NCBI GenBank assembly: GCA_949128115.1
Contig: OX421962.1
Span: 63,653,787 to 63,717,786 of the forward strand
Direction: 5' to 3'
DNA from: Anaspis maculata
Lineage: Eukaryota; Arthropoda; Insecta; Coleoptera; Scraptiidae
Length of the DNA: 64,000 bases
A program made the translations under genes and the position numbers. The notes under the pieces are model-generated. The model saw nothing but the letters and a program-made list of their open reading frames with translations, had not been told where the DNA came from and did not search any database. Shown piece by piece: positions 54,860-64,000 of this stretch; the first letter of the stretch is position 1, and every line of letters starts with the position of its first letter.

Positions 54860-55644
54860 GACTATTTCCAGAGAAAATCAGAGAACATTATCCCAAAAAG
54901 AATCTGCCATCCAAAAATTATTTCCTTCTTGAAAATTTATCTTTCAATTAGGTATACTATCATACCTAAGTATCTGCTGAATTTTATATGCATTATACCT
55001 AGTGAAAAATCTATATTCAACTCAGGAGTTTGAAGCTACATTTTATATAAAAATTACTTACTTCAATTTTCAGCGAATAATCTACTAGGTTTATTTTTTT
55101 ACTGCAACTTCTACTTCGTGGGCAGAAGGCAATTACTGTATAACGTAGTGATTGTCTACTGCGTGAAATGATACTTTATACTGAGGTGCCTACTTGATAA
55201 ATATTAACTTCGACAATAATAAACAAAATGCACACCATCTTCACGCACATAAATGGGATTTCAGTAACTAGGTACCCCTGACTGGGAGTGGGGGGTCAAA
55301 AATTATTGAATTATGATGATGACAGATAAAATCTGCTGTGTCACAGCCCTTGCTCGACAACTAATCTGGGCACAGAATGAATATCCTTTGATCTGTGATT
55401 TATTTGTCTATCTCACTGTGATCTGGAAGATATGGGTATATGTTTTAAATTTTGGTCGGAGCGTTCCTTCGACAAAAAGACTGGAACCTGATTGAAAAAA
55501 TGTGTTCTGGGCAGAGCTTCATATCGAAAATATATTGCATTACTTCCAAAATATTTCCTCACTCCCTGTCGAAATTACAGAAGGTGCTTTCTTATTGTCA
55601 TACGACGTGGTGAATTTATGCAGAAATACTCTTTCAGAGGAAGC
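54860..55644. other. AT-rich intergenic DNA, nothing recognised
   Basis: Short frames only; no domain. Confidence 0.5.
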
Positions 55645-55960
55645 TAGAAACTACCACTCCACACGCCAGAGATCGTGGATTCGAGTCCCACTGTGAGCGC
55701 TCGAATTTTCATCTTGAAAACAAGGTCCTTGATTAAGTTGGAATGTTAGATAAATGCAAGACGTGTGTCGCATAGCACGTAGAATACGAACGATGGTGCC
55801 GACCCCATGCGATGTTGATGGTCGTTAAAATCCCTACTCTGTGTTGGAACACACAGGGGCTCGCCAAAATTTTCGGTATAGTGGAGAAAAGCATTTACCG
55901 GCGTCGGTGTTAGGCCTCATTGTCAAAAAAGGCTGACGTTAAATGAACGAATAAAAAAAG
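55645..55960 (+). mobile_element. SINE family A, nearly full-length copy
   Basis: Box B ATTCGAGTCCC at about 55678, then body (GATGGTGCCGACC, GGTCGTTAAAATCC, TTGGAACACACAGG, TTACCGGCGTCGGTGTTAGG) and A-rich tail AATAAAAAAAG. The first part of the tRNA-like head is eroded. Confidence 0.85.
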
Positions 55961-56034
55961 TTAGATAGTTAGAGAGAGCTAGAGAGATTTCAAGAGAAAG
56001 ACTTGGACATATAACTTAACAGACAATGATAATG

Positions 56035-56246
56035 CCCTGGATTCACTAGAAAGCTTGATTATCATTAACGGATCGTCATTTACCTTCCCTTGCTGTCTTG
56101 GCGGCAGCAAGAGGAAAAAACAATGACGGTTTTTTTTTGTTAATGATCATTAACCACGAACGTAATTACGTTTCCCTTGCTGTCACCAAGATAGCATGGA
56201 CGATCCATCGTTAATGATCACTAAGCTTTCTATAGTGTGTCCAGGG
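56035..56246. mobile_element. MITE with CCCTGGA ends (212 bp)
   Basis: Left CCCTGGATTCACTAGAAAGC...TTGATTATCATTAACGGATC; right GATCCATCGTTAATGATCAC...TAAGCTTTCTATAGTG...TCCAGGG. Internal CCCTTGCTGTC occurs twice. Target duplication unclear. Confidence 0.8.
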
Positions 56247-56767
56247 TATAACTTATGGCCTACATGAGATGGTTGAAGGTTTCCCTGTACCAATCAAAAT
56301 ATGTATTCTTGTGAAAATGTACCTGTATCTTGAGGATATCAGTTTTTCTCTTGTTATAACAATGACAATAGTTGAGCTTCATTGAGAACCTGCGATGGTT
56401 AATTTTGTAGTGAAACCATGGTCTTTGTTCTACAGTTGTATATGTATACCTGATGATGCAAACGTATTAGGTCTGTTTTGGCAGCAGTTGTATATATCCA
56501 GTCCGAAAACCGTCAGAAATGGGTGCCCAGATGGATATAAATTCTATTGTGTTAGAGGTTCAAGGAATTTTTACCTGTGTGCTTGCTTCTGATCATTTAC
56601 AAACCGTTTTCAACTGCTGCCAGAACAGAGCTATTAATTTGCAAAAGCAGTAGCGGAGAAAATAAAAAGTCTTCAGTAGAACGGACCTAAACCATCAATT
56701 TTTATTTTCTTCCTAAAGAAGTTCAATAACACCCACTTACTCCTACTATACCTATTAATTACTTTTA

Positions 56768-58165
56768 GTCTAGGAGCTTTATGTAATTAAAAAGCATTCC
56801 GTCTCCGTGGGATTTTAAATGAAGGAGCATAGCGACCATATTAAATCCATTCCTTGAATGGGCAGTAATCACATCCCACCGGGTGTTTGGCTTGAATTTT
56901 TTGCAGGGGATTTATACAGGGTGAAACAGGGGAAAAAAGAAAAAATATATACCGTGAACTATAGAAGGTGGATGGATGCCCGACTTGATGCTTTGGAAGG
57001 TTTTGCTTGAACAATTGACATTTGTGGTAAATAGAGTGAAGAACAAGAAAACTTGAAAATTCAATTTATTTTGAAAAAATCACCGTCGAAAAACCAAAAA
57101 CCGTGTTGGATTTGAAAGTGAACCTACACGATGCCCAATGCAATCTACTTCCGATATCAGTTGGGATTTTTCAAAAAAAGTCAATCCCCCACCAGGAAAG
57201 GACAGCCGAGTTGAGTCCTGCACCAAAAACGGGTCGTCCTGGTCAAAATCCAAGCAAGCGGCCGTCTCCGGTGGTAACGACCAGGGGCCCTATTCTTGAA
57301 ACGGGGAACAGAGTTCACATGTGTAGTTGCTAGGCAAGGGCCAATCATAGCTCTCCTTGCATAGCAACACCGCATGAGAACTTTGTTCCCCGTTTCAAGA
57401 ATAAGGCCCTTGGAGAAAATCTAAAAACGCGTAACGTCCAACTGAGAATTGGTGGAAAGCTGCAACTACGGGCTTAATTGGATTCTTTTGTTTTGTTGCT
57501 TTCTACCAAATTTAATTCCAATCCGTCGAGTAGATATTGAATAATTGAATGGCAAAGTTTTTTTGAGAAGATTACGGAATTGTTTGTGCCTGTGTCTGTA
57601 ATCATCCACGATAGCAGCCGCAACGGTTATTTGATCGACTTGAATTCGGTATGCGGGCATAATATTGCTGTCGAATAAGCCTATTACGTTTTGGTTGTCA
57701 TCTGTCAAACGGGAATGTCACCATTAAAAATGACAGAAAGCATATGTCACGAAACTTGACTTGCAATATATCATTTGAAAGCCCTTGAAAAACTGTATTC
57801 AAAACTGTTGAAAGTATTTCTCCGCATGGCATCTGCCAAATAATAAGAAATGACAAAGTTAAATCAAGTCAAAGCTTTGTTATTGAATAATTCAAAATTT
57901 GCCTTATGGATTGGGACAAAGTTAGGTGGAATCAACAAAACGACAGAATCGAATCACGTATGCAGTTTGAGCTTTCCACCTTCTCCCAGTCTGGAGCTAC
58001 GAATTTTTATCTATTTTTTCTTTTCACCCTGTAAATTCCCTCTGAGAAATTCAAGCTAAACATCCGGTGAGGTGTGATTGCTGGGCCATCTAAGGAAAGT
58101 ATTCCACATAGTCGCTATGTTCCTTCATTCAAAATCCCACGGGATTACATAAGCTCCTGGTCTAT
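56768..58165. repeat. Large inverted repeat around a CAGGGTGAAA element (about 1.4 kb)
   Basis: Outer arms of about 170 bp (56768-56950 and 58000-58165) are inverse: AGGAGCTTTATGTAATT/..., GTGGGATTTTAAATGAAGGA against TTCATTCAAAATCCCAC, GGTGTTTGGCTTGAATTT against AAATTCAAGCTAAACATCC. TACAGGGTGAAA at 56915 and TTTCACCCTGTA near 58022 lie inside the arms. The central about 1 kb is not symmetric and holds the MITE at 57285-57412. Confidence 0.82.
57285..57412. mobile_element. Palindromic MITE with GGGCCCTATTCTTGAAAC ends (128 bp)
   Basis: GGGCCCTATTCTTGAAACGG...GGAAC pairs with GTTCC...CCGTTTCAAGAATAAGGCCC, arms about 25-30 bp. The terminus resembles PIF/Harbinger-type MITEs but a TWA duplication is not evident. 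Confidence 0.82.
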
Positions 58166-58169
58166 TTCA

Positions 58170-60030
58170 ACTATTCCAAAAATTCTAATTTCATACTGAT
58201 GCTGAAAGAAACATGAGACTAATTTTCTGAAAAAAAATGAATGAAACTTCGTGTGATGGTGAAGGATAACTACAATAATACCTCTGGGTGATTCGCAAGG
58301 ATACGGAAAAACTTAGTGCGTATTATTATGCAACGATAATGATATTGGTACGAAATGAGGTCGCAGTCCACAAAGTTGTAATTTACATACATCATTGTGC
58401 TCGTGCACAAGCAGGCTATACGAACTCGTGTTGAACGAAGCAGCACAAAAGACAAAATTGGAAAATTGTTTTGTATATAGTTTTTGGCTGCTGGTTATAA
58501 ATCCATTACCTTGAAAGGACTTGTTTCGATTTCTTGATTTCTAAAAGAAAAAACACCACGCGAATTAGGTTAAATGGGTTGAGGTTGCTGTGTAATCGCA
58601 TTATTCTGAAAAACAGCTGGTCAGTACCAAGAAAATCTCACATGCGTAAGCATACATAATAATAATGAAATAGAAAAAATGATGTCACTTGACGTTTTAA
58701 TCCGCAAGAGATGGATTTATAGACTATTTATTTATGGAATACCATTTTAAGCAATGCTGCGCTGCGCTTTTGGTGTACCTATATGGCATGTGACCAATTT
58801 TCGATTTTTTGTCACACCACACCTCTTCCATTGTTCAAATCTGCAATAAAAATTCTGTATCGATGTGTAATGAAAATTCTGCAAAGTCAAACAATAATGA
58901 GAATTATTTTATAATTAGATGATTTCATTGTACGTCACAACTAATCGGAAGAATAAGGAAGTGAATCATTATTACAATTTATAATGTGAAGGACGTTCAA
59001 AAATAAAACACTGCAGAAGGAACTGAACTAATCTGAACATTTGAGGTAGGTATATAGAGAAAATGAACAGACCTAGGAAATTTCAGACTGGACACAACCG
59101 TCAAAAAACGTCTAGATTTCTTTACAAAAGTCTAGGTTTGCAGTATTCTGACATTGCATTGGTATAATAACAACAATTTATTGTGCAGAGTCCAGAGCTG
59201 CTGGTGTGCATATTTTAACATTTATATTGCAATCTATCCCGGTAGCAGAATTAAAAACGCCGTAAAACATATTCATAGCATTACGCAATTTAATATCTAC
59301 ATGTTGCGAAAAATGCATCCAAGCAAATAAAATGCTGTTTTACACGAATAATAAAAAAAACAAAACTTTGAAAAGCGTTGAATAAACGTCTTCCTTTACC
59401 TAGATATACCTAGGGGTTTTAAAATATTTCTCCATTTTTTTGAAAAAATATGGTTCAAATAATCATGTAATTTAATTATACATAATTACATGAGTGTTTG
59501 ATGTCAGATTTTTAATTCACAGTTCAATAACGTTTAAGGTCGATAAATTAAAATGAGCCTCTCTTATCGTCACAACCTTGAATAACTTTGGATAATTTGA
59601 AAGATTGGAGTCAGTTAGAAACCCAAAAATAGAGGAAGTTCATGTTATATAATTATGTAAATTGGATATTGTAGCTAAAAAGCATAGGTACTGTCACTTA
59701 TTTGATCTACAGAAAAAAAGTTCAAATTTTAATAACAACGGATGACAAAATTTGATACATTGGTTATACTTAGGTACATTATGGTATATAATTTGGTTTT
59801 TCTCCATCTATTATCACTTTTGAAGTTACCATATAAAGACATTTTTACGCAAGAAAGCGCCGGATGATGATTATGGAGGACATATACATAACTAATGGTG
59901 TTATCAAAATGAGCACAATAATTTATTACAAATCGTTTGCCTTTTATATCAATTTCAAGCCATCACAACTCATCAATCAACAAAAATTAATTTACAAGTA
60001 CTCAACTATTCTTATTTTTGGTCAATAAAA
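58170..60030. other. AT-rich intergenic DNA, nothing recognised
   Basis: No frame above about 70 aa with a domain, no repeat noticed. Confidence 0.5.
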
Positions 60031-60034
60031 TATT

Positions 60035-60175
60035 GTTTTTCAGATGTGTGGTTTCTGGAAAATAGACAAAAATTTATAGATGCAATAGTTGAAGCTGATT
60101 GCTTCGTATTTTTTATACTATTCGAGTCTTCGAATTATTTCAGACATGTAAGCATTCAGGCCATCTAGCGGAAGA
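60035..60175. repeat. Fragment inverse to the interior of the 54.4-kb element
   Basis: GAAGCTGATTGCTTC, GAATTATTTCAG and GTAAGCATTCAGGCCATCT match, in inverse orientation, 54540-54650 (AGATGGCCTGAATGCTTAC etc.). Termini are missing, so this is a broken copy. Confidence 0.75.
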
Positions 60176-60344
60176 AACATGCTCTAAGACATATCATACT
60201 TCATCTCTTTGGTTGATTTATTCAAGTCAGCCTATACTTCCGCGACGTCGCGATGGATGTTTTCCTAAGGTTTCTTATGTATTTCTTACTCGCGTGGCGC
60301 GTGCGTGCATGCGTTTATGTGGAGTCATCAGTGCTCCAAATTCG

Positions 60345-60745
60345 CATAATTGGGTCCTTGCATAAATTTTGTATTGAGACGATTACTTCATAAGATCATT
60401 CAAAACGTTATCCACAATAATTTCCGCCCAAAAAGAATTTCAAAACAATTGGTCCATCCTGAAAATCAAATCAAAGTTTGAATTTTTTTCGCGCCAAAAA
60501 CGCGGTCGCTTCTACAATGACCTTGTATGACTACGATGACGTCAACCCGGGAGTTCTATTTTTCGTTTGCAAGTTTTTTTCTTTGCGAGGTAGCAGCCCT
60601 GCGCCCTGAAACCCCGCGAAAATTCAAATCTTCATTATTTTACAGACCTATTTCAATTTTGGAGCCGCGAACAGCGCCGTCGCCCTTGCTCACGTGTCAT
60701 GGACATCCCCAGGCTCGTGCTACGCGCTTTTCAACCTGAATTGAA
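60345..60745. repeat. Dispersed repeat, copy 2 (inverse of 16080-16512)
   Basis: AAACGTTATCCACAATAATT, GCGCCAAAAACGCGGTCGC, TATGACTACGATGACGTCAA and CGCGCTTTTCAACCTGAATT all match the inverse of the 16-kb copy, which lies inside a hAT-like element. The hAT ends are not visible here. Confidence 0.85.
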
Positions 60746-60749
60746 TTCA

Positions 60750-63700
60750 AGTCCCTGACCTGAAACCAAATTCGCCTGAAATTCGTTCGGTACTTCCCGA
60801 GCTACTGACGTTAACATTTTGGCTTCGACTTTTGACAGATGACAGGCATGTCATAACTTTTACCTGATTTGAATAGAGTGTTTGAAAAGCTTCAAAATGA
60901 TCTATCAAAATCAAAATCGTTGCCTCAAAGTCCCCTGTCACTTTTTTACAATGATATTTCCAACTGAACAAAAAACCTGAGACCAAGTTAATGGTAGAAA
61001 GGTGGAAATAAGCTTTTCACTGTGATCTGTCAGACCGAAATGTCACTGTCAAAGGGTAGAAAAACGTTCTCGGATTTTGATGAAACTTGGTGGCTTGGTG
61101 CATATAAGTAGTAGTATGAGGGGTGGAACGTTTGGTTGAAATATTGCTGACATAAAGCAATTGCGACTTCCACAACTAGAAAAATAGACACAAGTAAAAT
61201 AGACACAAGAAATAATGGGATTTGTGTACATATATATCACATATCTGGGAGATCAAACTTGATTAGAAAATACTTACGTTGAAAAAGAATTTGAAACAAA
61301 AATCAGCTTAAAAGGACGTTTCGTCGAGCGTTTCGTCCTTCAGTAATGATTTTTTGAAAATAAATGGGGAATTTAATACCCAAGTATTGTAAATTTCTTG
61401 GTAAATTCGTATATTTGATCTTATATCCTCGGAAATATTAGATCGATTTTGATGTAATTAAGTATAGGGGTGCGAGCTATGGAAAAAATGTCTGGCCAGA
61501 AAATAGTTGATGCCAGTTGATCACAGCCAGCACAATAATTGGAAAAGTAAGATTCAAAGATAATTGAATTGATTCGGTAATTCAATAGGAATATGTTAAT
61601 TATCTTCAAGGATGTTTCACGATGATACGATGGGAAGAAGTCTCACGATAGACATGATGCCGATGTTTTTTACAGTCTCGACGTTTCAGCATACGGGAAT
61701 TACCTATACTTACAAAAAACGAATTGAAATTAAAATTTTTTTTGGCGATTGCCATGGTATTTCTTATATTTCGAATTATTTGATGAGAAGTGAAAAACGT
61801 GCAAACTGAAACTGGGCACATGACTGTTATTTTTAGTAAGTCATGGAACCAGCAATGAAAAAATAATGTTTTTGTTATTTATTTGGTATGTGGCATGATT
61901 GTGTCATAAATGCACAATATAATTCTTAGTATTGTGGAAAATCTTCAAATTTACCTTTAGGTATCAGGTATCTTCAGTTTTGAGTTTTCTTTATCGTTAC
62001 ATTTTTTAGTCTGAAACAGGTTAGTATGTTGGACTTTTTGAACAAAAAAATATTCCACACTACGTCAGGGAAGGAATGATGGGGTTCCCCTATTCAAAAC
62101 GATCTTAAATATGAAAATATACACTTGCTAGTCAATATTTTGTTACGAAAAAACATCACCTATTTAGATAAAAGTTATTGCTTTCTGACTGATGAATAAA
62201 TAATAAATATCTACCACTATACCGAATTACGATTCATGCATGGGGGAATCACCGATTTAGCGAACAACATTATTCGAGTCTTGGATCAGATTTCCCTTCA
62301 TTTGGGAAACGCGATTCCAAAATGTTTACCTACTTAGTATTTCGTAGGAAAGTACCAAGTACCTACCTGTAATTCGAGTTGATAATACATATCATATTAG
62401 CATATATGTATTAGTATATAAAGTTAGCCTAAAGTTGTGCCCAAAATGCTAAATGTATGGAGAAATAGGCGAGTGAGTGTAACGTAAACGTAAGTACTAC
62501 TTAGTACTTACTGCTGAATATTGTTTGATTTCGGCTCAAATATGGGTAGGTGTCCCATTAAATAGCCGTCACTATTTGATGGTATAGATGCGCTTTTCCG
62601 AGGCAAATCCAAATCTTCATTCGAAAATTTCTTTAAGGCCTTCGATTCTGATATTCTTACAAGGTGATTTCTACGTTTCTACGAAAACTTTGATTGGCCA
62701 TATCTCGTGAGTAGATAAATAAAATACATCGACATTTTGCATGTGTGTCTTCCCTCTAAGAGTCTTTGAAGTGCCTTATTTATTTATGAGGGAAACACAT
62801 AACCGTTTATACTTGAAATATGTAACGTGTTTGGGGATTTTGTCATCCTGCATACGCACTCAGCACATTCAGAGAATACATTAAAACACTAAAACCGGGA
62901 TATTTTCAAAAATTTCAAATTAAATCTGTCAAATGCTTGCCCAGATCATGAATAGAGAGTCATGCACCATTTTAATGCCGATGTTCTATTGAACCGACGC
63001 GACTGTAAAGGTTGGAGAATTCTCGGAAGATCATGATTTTTAGATAACTCTTTTTCATGAACTCAGGTGAAATCATCGAGTCTGGTCCTGAGTTTATTAT
63101 CGGTTCGATGAACTTCACAAAATTGACATGGTGACTTTGAATTGGTCATCTGGAATAGCATTTGACTGATTTCAACTAAAATTCTGGAAAATATTCCTGA
63201 TCCTGACAAATTTCAGATATTAGTTTTTTCTTTGTATCAGCTGAAAACACCCCCTCAGTGGTGGGACCCCGGACAAAGCTTTCGGCCGAGCACGCACGTG
63301 TCGTTAATCACCCCATATATCGAAAGCGGAGGATCGCAAGAAAATTTCGAGTGCAGAGTCTAATTTGCTCCGAAATATTCCATTTAGGTACCCACAAGCT
63401 GCGTCGCTTACGAATAGGTACATTTCATAGAAATTTAGAAATCATGGCAGTATAACATCAACATTATAACAAGCATTGCATTTAGGATATCTCCGATTCT
63501 GCGTGTGTTGGTGAAGCTGGTGCTGGTGAATGACAATAAAATAAACGCTTTGTAATTGAATTTGAAAAGTAACTGGTCAAAGGTTACATAATTATGATTA
63601 ATTTGTAATAAACTCGATTGAAATGAAAAATATAAAGTCCAGAGGCAGTTGCACCTTGCACTTTTCTAATATTAAAAAAAGCACCCTTGAACAGGTCGAA

Positions 63701-63812
63701 ACTTGACAAATAATGACAAATGTGTTGCTCAAACTAATCCAGTGATTGTTGATAAGTTTCCCTGGCATCAGAAGCAAAAAGTGCGCACTCTAGTTCTTGG
63801 TGGAAAACGTTA
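60750..63812. other. AT-rich intergenic DNA
   Basis: No gene recognised. A lone TACAAGGTGATTTC near 62659 resembles one terminus of a CAGGGTG-type element. Confidence 0.45.
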
Positions 63813-63814
63813 TA

Positions 63815-64000
63815 CAGGGTGAGTTTTTTCAAACTTACCAGTGGCTCATTTTCTAAACCTAAGCGAGAATAGGAAAATGCAAAAACAGGTCAATTTTTAT
63901 ATCGAGGGGGACGTTTTTCCACGTGTGAACCACATTTGTAAAATCATCCCTCTAACCCCTAGCGGCTACCCTTAAATTTTTTTGAATGGCACTACCCTAC
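63815..64000. mobile_element. Left end of another CAGGGTG-type element (cut by window edge)
   Basis: TA then CAGGGTGAGTTTTTTCAAAC; the rest has the U-rich, homopolymer-rich style seen in the other members. The right end lies outside the window. Confidence 0.5.

Overview
This window is eukaryotic nuclear DNA, most likely from an arthropod and probably an insect. The reasons are an innexin 3' exon (invertebrate gap-junction family), a spliced S1-family serine-protease homologue with an arthropod-type TATA plus TCATTC initiator promoter, tRNA-derived SINEs, and a very dense load of cut-and-paste DNA transposon remnants. I cannot fix the order or species from sequence alone. Only two host genes are well supported. 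The rest is overwhelmingly repeat-derived or featureless AT-rich DNA, and most open frames in it look like chance.

Layout: 1-378 is the last 125 codons of an innexin (plus strand). About 0.9-20 kb is a transposon mosaic: a SINE, a tandem/inverted repeat cluster with a hAT insertion, a PIF/Harbinger-type MITE, a duplicated block carrying THAP-like fragments, an 8-bp-TSD hAT with a MITE inside it, a 1.66-kb giant hairpin with a MITE in one arm only, a decayed 'HAFTGCDTTS' transposon ORF, and another hAT. About 20-24 kb holds a hAT full of TATTTTG repeats next to a roughly 2.7-kb degenerate G-rich minisatellite. 29.1-30.5 kb holds the two-exon serine protease homologue, whose three catalytic positions all appear to be substituted.

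30.5-39.1 kb is a cluster of giant inverted repeats (2.87 kb, 1.25 kb and a mirror array of about 1.25 kb), with a dead Ty3/Gypsy integrase fragment and a dead non-LTR reverse transcriptase fragment between and beside them. 40.9-43.7 kb has a second copy of the 20-kb hAT sitting on the end of a palindromic MITE, then an 'ATGGCGGC' tandem repeat. 46.8-54.1 kb has a hAT, a second degenerate minisatellite, and a Russian-doll hAT containing another hAT and a solo LTR. 54.3-58.2 kb and 63.8 kb-end carry more elements ending in TA-CAGGGTG.

The recurring theme is a set of elements sharing TA|CAGGGTG-like termini. Several are near-complete palindromes with arms of about 0.6-1.4 kb that would fold into very long hairpin RNAs if transcribed. 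No CRISPR, rRNA, intact tRNA or intact transposase gene was found.
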